From Paludibacterium sp. B53371 (GTDB lineage: Bacteria > Pseudomonadota > Gammaproteobacteria > Burkholderiales > Chromobacteriaceae), in NCBI RefSeq assembly GCF_018802765.1, contig NZ_CP069163.1, positions 1,736,001 to 1,800,000 of the forward strand: DNA of 64,000 nt, written 5' to 3'. Both the position numbers and the translations under genes were made by a program. Shown here piece by piece: positions 51,977 through 61,334 of the stretch. Position 1 is the stretch's first letter; the number at the start of each line of letters is the position of its first letter. The notes beneath the pieces were generated by a model that did no database searches, was not told the DNA's origin, and was given only the letters and a program-made list of their open reading frames with translations.

Positions 51977-52873
51977 TCAGTGCAATTCTCCCTGCGGCTG
52001 CGAAGCCGCATCGATCGGACCGATCGGCTCATTATTGAGTGCCGGTTTGACCCCGTCATTCAGGATGGTCTGCTCGGCGTCTTTATTCAGTACCACGATG
52101 GTGATACGCCGGTTCTCGGCGGCAAACACATTGCCGTGAATCAGCGGGTCCGCATCAGCCAGTCCGACCACCCGCAGCACCTTGTCCGACCCCAGGCCCC
52201 CGGCCACCAGCTCACGGCGGGCGGCATTGGCCCGGTCGGCGGACAGCTCCCAGTTGCTGTAGCCACCGAGGCCACCGCTATATGGCGTCGAGTCGGTATG
52301 ACCGGAAATGCTCAGATGGTTGGGCAATTGATTCAAATCCTTGGCCAGGGCCTGCAGCAAGGCACTGGTCGCTGGCAGCATGGTTGAGCTGCCGGAGGCG
52401 AACATCGGCCGGTTCTGGTCATCGACAATCTGGATGCGCAGCCCCTCAGGCGTCATCTCCAGCTTGAGCTGGTTCTTGTAGGCCTTGAGCTGCACACTGG
52501 CTTCGATGGTTTGCTGGATTTTCTTCTGCAGCTGGGTCAGCTGGGCCTTCTCCTTGGCCGGGTCCGACTGGGGGCTTTTCTTCACCTGACCGGACTTGCG
52601 CGTCAGATCGGTACCGCCACCCTTGACCAGCGCCGTCGCATCGCCGGTTCCCTGCCCGCCGGACAAGGCCACCTTGAGCGGGGTCTTGAAGTACTCGGCA
52701 ATCCCGTCCAGCGTGCCCTGCGACACGGAGCCCAACAACCACATCAGCAGGAAGAACGCCATCATGGCCGTCACAAAGTCGGCATAGGCAATCTTCCAGG
52801 CACCCCCGTGATGGCCGTGGCCACCCTTCTTGATGCGTTTGACGATAATGGGCCGTTGCGATTCATCTGCCAT
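51977..52873 (-). CDS. motB: flagellar stator protein MotB
   Basis: MotB is the peptidoglycan-anchored stator subunit. The 298-residue protein has a basic N-terminus, one TM helix with the proton-carrying Asp32 (KIAYADFVTAMMAFFLLMWL), a plug-linker region (about 55-140) and an OmpA-like peptidoglycan-binding domain (about 150-270, with SISGHTDSTPY). It follows motA by twelve bases. Confidence 0.97.
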   Translation of the reverse strand: MADESQRPIIVKRIKKGGHGHHGGAWKIAYADFVTAMMAFFLLMWLLGSVSQGTLDGIAEYFKTPLKVALSGGQGTGDATALVKGGGTDLTRKSGQVKKSPQSDPAKEKAQLTQLQKKIQQTIEASVQLKAYKNQLKLEMTPEGLRIQIVDDQNRPMFASGSSTMLPATSALLQALAKDLNQLPNHLSISGHTDSTPYSGGLGGYSNWELSADRANAARRELVAGGLGSDKVLRVVGLADADPLIHGNVFAAENRRITIVVLNKDAEQTILNDGVKPALNNEPIGPIDAASQPQGELH

Positions 52874-52885
52874 GACGGACCTCTT

Positions 52886-53746
52886 TTAGCGATTCTTGGC
52901 CTGTTTGACGTGATCTTCCAGTTCCTTGAAGGACGGACGATCATGCGAAGACAGCGCCTTGCGACCGAACTCCACCGCCACCTGCGGCGCATAGCCGTTC
53001 AGACTGGCCAGAATGGTGACCTTGATGGTCTGGAATACCCGGGTACCGTCGGCGAGACGATGTTCGAGAATCGTCCCCAGCGGGCCGACGAAGCCATAGG
53101 AAAGCAAAATCCCGAGGAAGGTCCCCACCAGCGCGTGGGCAATCAGCAGACCCAGCTCGGCCGGCGGAATCCCCACCGATTCCATGGTGTGCACCACCCC
53201 CATCACCGCGGCCACAATACCGAAGGCCGGCATCCCGTCGGCAATGGCCTTGACGGCCGAAACCGGGATCTCGCCCTCGTGGTGATGGGTTTCGATTTCC
53301 ACATCCATCAGGTTTTCAATTTCAAAGGCATTCAGATTGCCGCCCACCATCAGGCGCAGATAATCACAAATAAATTCAACGACATGATGATCTTTTGCGA
53401 CGATTGGATATTTACTGAAAACCGGGCTGGCTTCGGGGTTGTCGACATCGTTTTCAATCGACATCAGGCCTTCCTTGCGCACCTTGGCAAGAATCTCATA
53501 GAGCATGGCAAACAGCTCCATGTAGAAGGCCTTGTTGTAGGGTGAGCCCTTGAAGACCTGAGGAAAGGCCTTGAGGGTGGCCTTCATCGCCGGACCGCCG
53601 TTGGCCACCACAAAGGCACCACCGGCCGCACCGCCGATCATCATGAGTTCAATGGGCTGGATCAGTGCCGCAAGATGCCCGCCAGCCATGACAAAGCCAC
53701 CGAGCGTGGAAAGAAGGATCACCACATAGCCGATACCGACAAACAT
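52886..53746 (-). CDS. motA: flagellar stator protein MotA
   Basis: MotA forms the ring around MotB that drives the motor. The 286-residue protein has four TM helices, opening VGIGYVVILLSTLGGFVMAGG; the cytoplasmic loop carries basic and acidic residues that touch FliG. GMPAFGIVAAVMGVVHTMES is the family motif in TM3. It leads the operon motA-motB-methyltransferase-HDOD-TrmH. Confidence 0.97.
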   Translation of the reverse strand: MFVGIGYVVILLSTLGGFVMAGGHLAALIQPIELMMIGGAAGGAFVVANGGPAMKATLKAFPQVFKGSPYNKAFYMELFAMLYEILAKVRKEGLMSIENDVDNPEASPVFSKYPIVAKDHHVVEFICDYLRLMVGGNLNAFEIENLMDVEIETHHHEGEIPVSAVKAIADGMPAFGIVAAVMGVVHTMESVGIPPAELGLLIAHALVGTFLGILLSYGFVGPLGTILEHRLADGTRVFQTIKVTILASLNGYAPQVAVEFGRKALSSHDRPSFKELEDHVKQAKNR

Positions 53747-53817
53747 GCGTCACTGCCCCATAGTTTTAGTAGACGGTCAAGCCATTTTAATGACTATCTA
53801 TTTTTATTTTTAACTAA

Positions 53818-53850
53818 AATAGCGGATTTGATTATACCAAATCCGCTATT
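53818..53850 (-). terminator. terminator of the aminotransferase gene
   Basis: AATAGCGGATTTG (53818-53830) and CAAATCCGCTATT (53838-53850) are a perfect 13-bp inverted repeat with loop ATTATAC. Read on the minus strand the stem is followed by TTTAGTTAAAAATAAAAA. It lies 58 bases past the aminotransferase stop and separates that operon from motA. Confidence 0.7.
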
Positions 53851-53907
53851 GAAGGCGCAAAGCAGAAATCAGATATAACTAACTATACCTTAGTCAAAGT
53901 CATTCAA

Positions 53908-55272
53908 TTAAAAAAGCACCTCTTTTTCGAAAGTCTCGACGCAACGCGCGGCCACAGACAGCATCTTGTCGATTTCTTCCTTGGTGATCACCAGTGGCGG
54001 CGCCGACACAATATGATCACCGCATGCGCGCATGATCAGGTTGTTGCGGAAGAAAATGTCGCGGCACTTCATACCCATGTTGCCCCAGTCCGGGAACAGT
54101 TCACGCTTGCTGCGATCCTTGACCAGCGTAAAGGCCTGGATCAGCCCGACACCGCGGATATCGTCAACATGCTCGAAATTGCCGAAAGTCTCGCGCCAGC
54201 GCTTCTGCATATACGGACCGGTTTCATTCTTGACGCGCTCGATGATGCCTTCGTCGCGCAAGGCACGCACATTCGCCTGGGCCACGGCCGCCGCGACCGG
54301 ATGACCGGAGTAAGTAAAGCCGTGATTGAAATCGCCACCGGCCAGCAGCCCCTCGGCCACGCGATCACCGACAAACACCGCACCAATCGGCAGATAGCCC
54401 GAGGACAAGCCCTTGGCCGTGGTGAAAATATCCGGACGGAAACCCAGCAACTGGTGACCGAACCATTCGCCAGTACGGCCAAAACCACAGATCACCTCAT
54501 CCGCCACCAGCAGGACATCGTACTTGCGGCAAATACGCTCCACTTCCGGCCAGTAGGTCGACGGCGGAATGATCACCCCGCCCGCCCCCTGAATCGGCTC
54601 ACCAACAAAGGCGGCCACCTTGTCGGCACCGATCTCCAGAATCTTGTCCTCGACCCAGCGGGCGGCCTGCAGACCAAACTCTTCCGGCGTCATGTCCTTG
54701 CCATGCTTGTACCACCAGGGTTGCTCGACATGCGCAATGCCCGGAATCGGCAGATCGCCCTGCTCGTGCATATAGCTCATGCCACCCAGGCTGGCCCCGC
54801 CAATGGTCGAGCCGTGATAACCGTTCCAGCGACCGATCAGGGTCTTCTTCTGCGGCTTGCCCTGGGTGTCCCAGTAATGACGCACCATGCGCATCATGGT
54901 ATCCACCGACTCCGAACCGGAGTTGGTATAGAACACATGACTGTAACCGGCCGGCGTCACCTCATTCAGCAGCGAGGACAATTCCACCACAGCCGGATGA
55001 GTGGTCTTGAAAAAGGTGTTGTAGTAGGCCAGCTCTTCCATCTGCTTCTTGGCGACTTCCGGCAGATCCTTGCGGCCATAACCGATGTTCACACACCACA
55101 GACCGGCCATGCCGTCCATGATTTTGTTGCCTTCCGAATCCCACAGATAAATACCGTCAGCGTGGGTGATGACGCGCGCACCCTGCTGATTGAGCGACTG
55201 CATGTCGGAAAACGGATGCAGGTGGTGGGCGGCGTCCTGTTGACGCAGGGTTTCGGTATTGTGCTGCTTCAT
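53908..55272 (-). CDS. class III aminotransferase, putrescine-pyruvate type
   Basis: The 454-residue PLP enzyme has the internal aldimine Lys in DIFTTAKGLSSGYLPIGA (near 282), the phosphate loop NSGSESVDTMMRMVRHY and EPIQGAGGVIIP. It matches SpuC-type putrescine:pyruvate aminotransferases. With PuuA, PuuD and PuuC neighbours it probably removes the amino group of putrescine or gamma-glutamyl-putrescine. Specificity for pyruvate or 2-oxoglutarate is not readable. It is the last gene of its operon. Confidence 0.9.
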   Translation of the reverse strand: MKQHNTETLRQQDAAHHLHPFSDMQSLNQQGARVITHADGIYLWDSEGNKIMDGMAGLWCVNIGYGRKDLPEVAKKQMEELAYYNTFFKTTHPAVVELSSLLNEVTPAGYSHVFYTNSGSESVDTMMRMVRHYWDTQGKPQKKTLIGRWNGYHGSTIGGASLGGMSYMHEQGDLPIPGIAHVEQPWWYKHGKDMTPEEFGLQAARWVEDKILEIGADKVAAFVGEPIQGAGGVIIPPSTYWPEVERICRKYDVLLVADEVICGFGRTGEWFGHQLLGFRPDIFTTAKGLSSGYLPIGAVFVGDRVAEGLLAGGDFNHGFTYSGHPVAAAVAQANVRALRDEGIIERVKNETGPYMQKRWRETFGNFEHVDDIRGVGLIQAFTLVKDRSKRELFPDWGNMGMKCRDIFFRNNLIMRACGDHIVSAPPLVITKEEIDKMLSVAARCVETFEKEVLF

Positions 55273-55341
55273 CTGGTTTCTCCTGTTGATTCCCCTGCAG
55301 CCGGCGCGGGCCGGCTGCGCTCACGGCGTTGCGTTTCAGCC

Positions 55342-56676
55342 TTATACGTGCAACAGCAGGAACTTGCGCTCCCACGGACTGATCACGCGGAAATACTCCG
55401 AAAATTCCTTTTCTTTCAGGGCGACGTACATGCGCACAAAACGCGGCCCCAGCACCTCGGCCAGCTCCGGACACTCGCGCAGCTTGGCCAGCGCCTCCTC
55501 GGAGCCATGCGGGAACTGGAACGGCAGCTCGTAGGCATCACTCTGGCAAGGCTCTGAAGCCGGAATCTTGTTGATCATGCCGAGATAGCCGCAGGCCAGC
55601 GTGGCCGCCATGGCAATATAGGGATTGGCATCCACGCCCGGCACGCGGTTCTCCACGCGACGCGCCTGCGGCGAAGAATGCGGCACACGGAAGGCTACCG
55701 TCCGGTTGTCATAGCCCCACTGCACATTGGTCGGTGCGGCGGTATAGCGCGACAGGCGGCGGAAGGAATTCACAAACGGCGCAAACAGCGGCATGGCATG
55801 CGGCAGATAGGTCTGCAGGCCACCGATGAAGTGGAAGAAGTGCTCCGACGGCGAGCCATCTTCATTGGTGAAAATGTTCTTGCCGGTCGACCGGTTGATG
55901 ATGCTCTGATGGATATGCATCGCACTGCCGGGTTCATTCTCCATCGGCTTGGCCATGAAGGTGGCGTACATATTGTGGCGGAAGGCCGCCTCGCGTACCG
56001 TGCGCTTGAACAGGAACACCTGATCGGCCAGCGCCACGGCATTGCCGTGCAGGAAGTTGATTTCCATCTGGGCGGTGCCGATCTCGTGAATCAGCGTATC
56101 CACCTCCAGCCCCTGTGCGTGGCAGAAGTCGTAGATATCCTCGAACAGCGGGTCAAACTCGTTGACGGCGTCGATCGAGTAAGAGCGCCGGCCGAACTCG
56201 GCACGGCCGGTACGCCCGACCGGCGGCGCCAGCGGAATGTCCGGATCCGGATTGGGCGACAGCAGATAAAACTCCATCTCCGGGGCCACGACCGGCTCCC
56301 AGTCGTGCTGGTCGTAGAGTGACAGCACACGCTTGAGCACATTGCGCGGCGAGACATCCACCGGCGTGCCGTCGGAGCGGGTGCATTCGTAAATCATCTG
56401 GGCGGTCGGATCGGCGGCCCAGGGCACAAAGCGCAGCGAACTCTCGTCCGGATACAGCACCATGTCCGGGTCCGTCACATCCAGGTAGCTGTCATCGGGA
56501 TAATCACCCGTCACGGTCTGAATCAGTACCGCCTCGGGCAAGCGCATTTCCGGATCGCTGATAAATTTGTCACGCGGCACGATCTTGCCACGCGCCACGC
56601 CGGTCATGTCCGGCAAGATACACTCGACTTCGGTGATGTGGTGCTCGCGCATCCACTCGATGATCTCGTTGTTCAT
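55342..56676 (-). CDS. puuA: gamma-glutamylputrescine synthetase (glutamine-synthetase family)
   Basis: PuuA ligates glutamate to putrescine with ATP. The 444-residue protein has the GS fold: VECILPDMTGVARGKIVP, EMEFYLLSPNPD, HEIGTAQMEINF, and GSAMHIHQSII with the ATP-binding NPYIAMAATLACG. The wording EVECILPDMTG and lack of the regulatory adenylylation loop place it among glutamylamine synthetases rather than GlnA. It lies between PuuD-type and the aminotransferase genes. Confidence 0.88.
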   Translation of the reverse strand: MNNEIIEWMREHHITEVECILPDMTGVARGKIVPRDKFISDPEMRLPEAVLIQTVTGDYPDDSYLDVTDPDMVLYPDESSLRFVPWAADPTAQMIYECTRSDGTPVDVSPRNVLKRVLSLYDQHDWEPVVAPEMEFYLLSPNPDPDIPLAPPVGRTGRAEFGRRSYSIDAVNEFDPLFEDIYDFCHAQGLEVDTLIHEIGTAQMEINFLHGNAVALADQVFLFKRTVREAAFRHNMYATFMAKPMENEPGSAMHIHQSIINRSTGKNIFTNEDGSPSEHFFHFIGGLQTYLPHAMPLFAPFVNSFRRLSRYTAAPTNVQWGYDNRTVAFRVPHSSPQARRVENRVPGVDANPYIAMAATLACGYLGMINKIPASEPCQSDAYELPFQFPHGSEEALAKLRECPELAEVLGPRFVRMYVALKEKEFSEYFRVISPWERKFLLLHV

Positions 56677-56732
56677 ACAGAATCCCTCTATTTCAGTTGT
56701 CGGCCGTTAAAACGGCTCTGAAGACGCGCCGC

Positions 56733-57488
56733 TCAGCGGCTGCGTTGGGCACGGCGGGCGCGGCAGGCATCGCCGAACGCCTTGAAAATCGCCATGGAAA
56801 CCGGATTGTCGGCAAACTTCCACTCGGGGTGCCACTGCACGGCCATCGCAAAGGCCCGCGCTTCGGGCACGCTGAAGGCCTCGACCAGGCCATCATCGGA
56901 CAGGGCCTCGGCACGCAGGGACGGGCCGAGACGACGCACCCCCTGACCATGCAGGGAATTCACCTGGGCCTCCGCCACCGACAGCCATTGCCGGAACAGA
57001 CTGTCCTGCGGGAAATGGACGGCATGCGCCGGCGCATACTTCACCGCCATGTCGTCGACCTCCGGTTCGCGATGATCGCGAAAACCGGGCTGCTCATGCA
57101 CATACTGGAACAGCTCGCCGCCCAGGGCGACGTTCATTTCCTGGAAGCCACGGCAGATACCCAGTACGGGAATGCCGCGTTCGATCAGATGGGGAATCAG
57201 GGGCAGCGTGGTAGCGTCACGCGCCGGATCAGTGGGATTGCCGGGACGGCTGGGTTCGCCGTTGTAGTGATGGGGTTCAATATTGGATGGCGAGCCGGGA
57301 AGCAGCACGCCGTCGACCAGATCCAGAATCGCCTCGCGATGGGCAGGGTCCCCCATCGCCGGAATCAGGATGGGGACCCCCCCCGCACCGCCCGCCGCGG
57401 CGGCGATATATTTATCGCCGACCGCGTGGAACGGCAGCAGGCCGATCATCTTGTTATCACAAGGAATACCGATAATCGCTTGCTGCAT
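56733..57488 (-). CDS. puuD: gamma-glutamyl-GABA hydrolase
   Basis: PuuD releases GABA and glutamate from gamma-glutamyl-GABA. The 251-residue class I amidotransferase-like protein has the nucleophile Cys in PVLGICRGFQEMNVALGG, His and Glu in AVQWHPEWKF, and opening IIGIPCDNKMIGLLPF. The start at 57488 has a strong family match; 25 upstream codons lie in the ald overlap. Confidence 0.92.
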   Translation of the reverse strand: MQQAIIGIPCDNKMIGLLPFHAVGDKYIAAAAGGAGGVPILIPAMGDPAHREAILDLVDGVLLPGSPSNIEPHHYNGEPSRPGNPTDPARDATTLPLIPHLIERGIPVLGICRGFQEMNVALGGELFQYVHEQPGFRDHREPEVDDMAVKYAPAHAVHFPQDSLFRQWLSVAEAQVNSLHGQGVRRLGPSLRAEALSDDGLVEAFSVPEARAFAMAVQWHPEWKFADNPVSMAIFKAFGDACRARRAQRSR

Positions 57489-57501
57489 GCCTACCTCTTT
57501 A

Positions 57502-58626
57502 TCAGGAAGACGCCTTGATGGCCTCGATCGGATCAACGTACTGATAACCCAGATCCTTGGCAACCGCTTGGTAAGTCACCTTGCCACGGCAGATGTTCAG
57601 ACCGTTGCGCAGATGAACGTTGTCGAGCAAGGCACCCGCCCAGCCCTTGTTGGCCAGTTCCAGCGCAAACGGCAAGGTGGCATTGGACAGCGCCAGCGTC
57701 GAGGTACGCGCCACACCGCCCGGCATATTGGCCACACAGTAGTGAACCACACCGTCGACCACATAGATCGGCTCCTGATGCGTCGTGGCATGACTGGTCT
57801 CGAAGCAACCACCCTGGTCAATCGCCACATCCACCAGCACGGCACCCGGCAACATCTTCTTCAGCATCGGACGGGTCACCAGCTTCGGCGCCAGTGCGCC
57901 CGGCACCAGCACGGCACCGACCACCAGATCAGCTGCTTCACATTGTTCTTCGATGTTCGAGGTATTGGATACCAGGGTCTTGATGCGACCCTCGAAGATC
58001 ATGTCGATTTCTTTCAGACGATTCAGCGACTTGTCCAGAATCGTGACATCGGCACCCATGCCCATGGCCATGCGAGCCGCGTTGAGGCCCACGACACCAC
58101 CACCGATGACCACCACCTTGGCCGGTGCCACGCCCGGCACACCGCCCATCAGCACACCACGGCCGCCCTGAGCCTTTTCCAGCGCATGCGCGCCGGCCTG
58201 GATCGCCATGCGACCAGCCACTTCGGACATCGGCGCCAGCAGCGGCAGGCCGCCACGGTCATCGGTCACCGTTTCATAGGCCACGGCAATCGCGCCCGAC
58301 TCGATCAGCAGACGGGTCTGCTCGGGATCCGGTGCCAGGTGCAGGTAGGTAAACAGAATCTGGCCCGGACGCAGCATGCGGCATTCCACCGGCTGCGGCT
58401 CCTTGACCTTGATGATCATCTCAGCCTGATCGAAGACAGCCTTGGCGCTCGGCGCAATCGACGCACCAGCGGCAATGTATTGCTCATCGGTAAAGCCGAT
58501 CGCCAGGCCGGCCTGGGTTTCGACCAGTACCTTGTGGCCGTGGGCGATCATTTCACGGGCACCGGACGGCGTCAGACCAACGCGATACTCGTGATTCTTA
58601 ATCTCCTTCGGAACGCCGATTAACAT
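57502..58626 (-). CDS. ald: alanine dehydrogenase
   Basis: Ald converts alanine and NAD+ to pyruvate, NH3 and NADH, reversibly. The 374-residue protein starts [20 protein letters not shown], has the catalytic Lys in [10 protein letters not shown] and His in [11 protein letters not shown], and the nucleotide loop [17 protein letters not shown]. It heads the minus-strand putrescine operon, 13 bases before puuD, where alanine formed by a pyruvate transaminase would be recycled. Confidence 0.96.
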   Translation of the reverse strand: MLIGVPKEIKNHEYRVGLTPSGAREMIAHGHKVLVETQAGLAIGFTDEQYIAAGASIAPSAKAVFDQAEMIIKVKEPQPVECRMLRPGQILFTYLHLAPDPEQTRLLIESGAIAVAYETVTDDRGGLPLLAPMSEVAGRMAIQAGAHALEKAQGGRGVLMGGVPGVAPAKVVVIGGGVVGLNAARMAMGMGADVTILDKSLNRLKEIDMIFEGRIKTLVSNTSNIEEQCEAADLVVGAVLVPGALAPKLVTRPMLKKMLPGAVLVDVAIDQGGCFETSHATTHQEPIYVVDGVVHYCVANMPGGVARTSTLALSNATLPFALELANKGWAGALLDNVHLRNGLNICRGKVTYQAVAKDLGYQYVDPIEAIKASS

Positions 58627-58728
58627 ACTTCTCTCCTGTGATTGATGTCTGGGTTCGGTATTGAGCGCAGGGCCTGCCGGGCATGAATCAGGCCACGGGA
58701 CAGCCGTTTAATAAAATTTACATGCCAC

Positions 58729-58761
58729 TTGCTGTCTGATACTGATTTTGACTATAAAATC
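58729..58761. promoter_or_regulatory. promoter and overlapping palindrome between ald and puuR-type gene
   Basis: On the plus strand TTGCTG (58729-58734) and TATAAA (58753-58758) are spaced by 18 bases. GATTTTGACTATAAAATC (58744-58761) is a dyad with 6-bp arms across the minus-10. A further GATTTTG lies at 58783-58789. The 304-base ald-regulator gap holds no gene. A PuuR-type repressor site is a natural reading. Confidence 0.45.
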
Positions 58762-58930
58762 TGCGTATTGCAAAGGACTATCGATTTTGCATTGCAGCAA
58801 GCTACCACGATTGCATCAACCAGCACATCACGGTAACGTCTAAAATTATTAACATCAACACACCAGTGAAAAACCGCCCGGCTTCAGCCACACAACCCCA
58901 GCACGGGCAGGCACAAGACGAGGAAGCACA

Positions 58931-59476
58931 ATGGATGTAGGCGCACGCCTGAGAATGGTACGAGACCGCTACGGACTCTCGCAGCGGGAGCTGGCAAAAC
59001 GCGCAGGCGTGACCAACGGCACCATCTCCCTGATCGAGCAAAACCGGGTCAGCCCCTCGATCAGCTCGCTGAAAAAGGTGCTGGAGGGACTGCCGATGAC
59101 CCTGGCAGACTTCTTTACCTTCGACGCCGAACCCCAAACCCCGAAAGTCTTCTACCAGGCCGACGAACTGCCCAACCTGGGCAACGATCAGATCCGCTTT
59201 CTGCTGGTAGGCACGGCGCATGATCATCGCGACATCGCCATCCTGCGCGAACATTACGAACCCGGCGCCGATACCGGCCCGGATATGCTGATGCACGAAG
59301 GCCAGGAGGGTGGCGTGGTCATCAGCGGACAAATTGAAGTGACGGTCAACGGCGAAAGCCGCACCCTCGGACCGGGAGATGCCTACTACTTCGACAGCCG
59401 CCTGCCCCATCGCTTCCGCAATGTGGGCGAAGGCATCTGCGAGGTCGTCAGCGCCAGCTCGCCCCCCACATTCTGA
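58931..59476 (+). CDS. puuR: XRE-cupin repressor of putrescine catabolism (PuuR type)
   Basis: The 181-residue protein has an XRE helix-turn-helix (about 8-62, RLRMVRDRYGLSQRELAKRA and GTISLIEQNRVSPSISSLK) and a C-terminal cupin domain (about 105-180, ISGQIEVTVNGESRTLGPGD, FDSRLPHRFRN). PuuR represses puu genes until putrescine binds the cupin. It is divergent from the ald-puuD-puuA set and upstream of puuC. AGGAAGCACA precedes the start. Confidence 0.9.
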   Translation: MDVGARLRMVRDRYGLSQRELAKRAGVTNGTISLIEQNRVSPSISSLKKVLEGLPMTLADFFTFDAEPQTPKVFYQADELPNLGNDQIRFLLVGTAHDHRDIAILREHYEPGADTGPDMLMHEGQEGGVVISGQIEVTVNGESRTLGPGDAYYFDSRLPHRFRNVGEGICEVVSASSPPTF

Positions 59477-59548
59477 CCAAACCGCCCTGAGACCGGCAGT
59501 GTCCGGCCCGCCAGCGGCAATGGCAACACAACGACAAAGGAGATGGAG

Positions 59549-61039
59549 ATGGGTCTTTCCCATGCAGACTGGCAAGCCCGAGCCGCAAACCTGCGGATCG
59601 AAGGCCGCGCATTCATCAATGGCGCCTATCAGGACGCCCATGATGGCAAACGCTTTCCCGCCATCAATCCGGCAACCGGCGCCAGCCTGGGCGACATCGC
59701 CTGGTGCGGCCAGGCCGAGGTCGACAATGCCGTTGCCGCAGCGCGCATGGCTTTTGACCATGGCGACTGGGCCCATCTGGCGCCACGCGAGCGCGCGCGC
59801 ATTCTCAAACGCTTCGCCGGGCTGATGCGCCAGCACCTGGAAGAGCTGGCCCTGCTGGAAACCCTGGATGCCGGCAAGCCGATCGGCGACACCCTGAGTG
59901 TCGACGTCCCCGGCGCCGCCTACTGCACCGAGTGGTTTGCCGAGGCCATCGACAAGGTCGGCGGCGAGCTCGCACCGGTCGACCCCAGCCTGGTCGGCCT
60001 GGTCAGCCGTGAAGCGATTGGCGTGGTGGCAGCCATCGTGCCATGGAACTTCCCGATCCTGATGGCCAGCTGGAAATTCGGCCCGGCGCTGGCTGCCGGC
60101 AACGCCGTCATCCTCAAGCCTTCAGAAAAATCACCGTTGACGGCCATTCGTCTTGGCCAGCTGGCCAAGGAAGCCGGCATCCCCGACGGCATCTTTCAGG
60201 TACTGCCGGGGGCGGGCGATGTCGGCAAGCTGCTGGCCCTGCACCTGGACGTTGACTGCGTCGCCTTTACCGGCTCGACCGCGGTCGGCAAGCTGATTGC
60301 CGGTTATGCCGCCCAATCCAACCTCAAGCGTGTCTGGCTGGAACTGGGCGGCAAGAGTCCGAACATCATCCTCAAGGACTGCAAGGACATCAGCGCCGCC
60401 GCCCGGGCCGCGGCCGGCGCCATCTTCTACAACATGGGTGAAATGTGTACCGCCGGCTCACGGGTACTGGTACAACGCGAGATCCGTGACACCTTCCTCG
60501 CCGAGCTGAAAAAAGCCGCCGCACGCTACACCCCGGGCGACCCGCTCGACCCTGACACCCGCATGGGCGCCATCGTCGACCGCATCCAGTACGACAAAGT
60601 GCTGTCCTACATCGACAAGGGCCAGAGCGAGGGCGCCAAACTGCTCAATGGCGGACGCGCCGCCAACCTGCACCCCCAGGGCCTGTTCATCGAGCCGACC
60701 ATTTTTGACTGCGAGCGCCCTGACCTGACCATCTGCCGCGAAGAGATTTTCGGACCAGTGCTGTCGGTGATCACCTTCGACACCATCGACCAGGCTGTCC
60801 ACATCGCCAATGACACTGAATATGGTCTGGCTGCTGCCGTGTGGACGGCCGATCTGAGCACCGCCCACCAGGTGTCGCGCCGCCTGCGCGCCGGCACAGT
60901 CTGGGTCAACTGCTACGACGAAGGCGGGGACATGAACTTCCCGTTCGGCGGCTTCAAACAATCCGGCAACGGCCGCGACAAGTCGCTGCACGCACTGGAA
61001 AAATACACCGAGCTGAAGAGCACATTGATCAAGCTGTGA
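59549..61039 (+). CDS. puuC: gamma-glutamyl-gamma-aminobutyraldehyde dehydrogenase
   Basis: PuuC oxidises gamma-glutamyl-gamma-aminobutyraldehyde with NAD+. The 496-residue ALDH has the catalytic Glu in WLELGGKSPN (about 268), Cys in MGEMCTAGSRVL (about 302), and the NAD fold GSTAVGKLIAGYA. MGLSHADWQARAANLRIEGR is used as start at 59549, with AAAGGAG six bases before; an ATG two codons earlier touches that site. A strong terminator follows. Confidence 0.93.
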   Translation: MGLSHADWQARAANLRIEGRAFINGAYQDAHDGKRFPAINPATGASLGDIAWCGQAEVDNAVAAARMAFDHGDWAHLAPRERARILKRFAGLMRQHLEELALLETLDAGKPIGDTLSVDVPGAAYCTEWFAEAIDKVGGELAPVDPSLVGLVSREAIGVVAAIVPWNFPILMASWKFGPALAAGNAVILKPSEKSPLTAIRLGQLAKEAGIPDGIFQVLPGAGDVGKLLALHLDVDCVAFTGSTAVGKLIAGYAAQSNLKRVWLELGGKSPNIILKDCKDISAAARAAAGAIFYNMGEMCTAGSRVLVQREIRDTFLAELKKAAARYTPGDPLDPDTRMGAIVDRIQYDKVLSYIDKGQSEGAKLLNGGRAANLHPQGLFIEPTIFDCERPDLTICREEIFGPVLSVITFDTIDQAVHIANDTEYGLAAAVWTADLSTAHQVSRRLRAGTVWVNCYDEGGDMNFPFGGFKQSGNGRDKSLHALEKYTELKSTLIKL

Positions 61040-61056
61040 TTTAGCTGCAAAAACGC

Positions 61057-61089
61057 AAAACGCCATGCAAAATTGCATGGCGTTTTTTT
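61057..61089 (+). terminator. intrinsic terminator of puuC
   Basis: CGCCATGCA and TGCATGGCG form a perfect stem around AAAT, extended by AAAA/TTTT, and followed by seven T (61083-61089). It lies 17 bases past the puuC stop. Confidence 0.93.
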
Positions 61090-61102
61090 AATTTGCCAGT
61101 TT

Positions 61103-61143
61103 ATATCACTACATTTTCGACCAAATGATAGTCGATATCACTA
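61103..61143. repeat. 9-bp direct repeat
   Basis: ATATCACTA occurs at 61103-61111 and 61135-61143, start-to-start spacing 32 bases, near three helical turns. The AT-rich region after the puuC terminator has no gene; two phased copies could bind a regulator, but chance is possible. Confidence 0.25.
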
Positions 61144-61266
61144 TATGATGTTTGAAATTCTAAACACCATTCCCCGGCCTTGCGCCCATCACCCTGATGC
61201 CATGAACGTCGCATATTTGCCACACCCCTCACCCAGCACCCGCTGCGTACCGACAAAACAAATTAA

Positions 61267-61280
61267 TGCTCACGTGAGCA
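61267..61280. repeat. 14-bp perfect palindrome
   Basis: TGCTCACGTGAGCA is its own reverse complement. It lies just past the terminator of the zinc-ribbon operon, in a stretch with no gene. Function unknown. Confidence 0.35.
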
Positions 61281-61282
61281 AA

Positions 61283-61305
61283 TAAAAAGCCGGGAATCAC
61301 CCGGC
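61283..61305 (-). terminator. terminator of the zinc-ribbon/haemoglobin/TPR operon
   Basis: On the minus strand GCCGGG pairs with CCCGGC around TGATT and is followed by TTTTTATTT. It lies 30 bases past the zinc-ribbon stop. Confidence 0.8.
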
Positions 61306-61334
61306 CAGATAAAACACGATGCGGCAGAGGCGCC

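Noticed and set aside
53747-53817. Sigma28-type flagellar promoter before motA
   Set aside because: I looked for TAAA-N15-GCCGATAA and found no convincing match.
54013-55557. 514-codon plus-strand frame opposite the aminotransferase and puuA
   Set aside because: Shadow of two clear enzymes.
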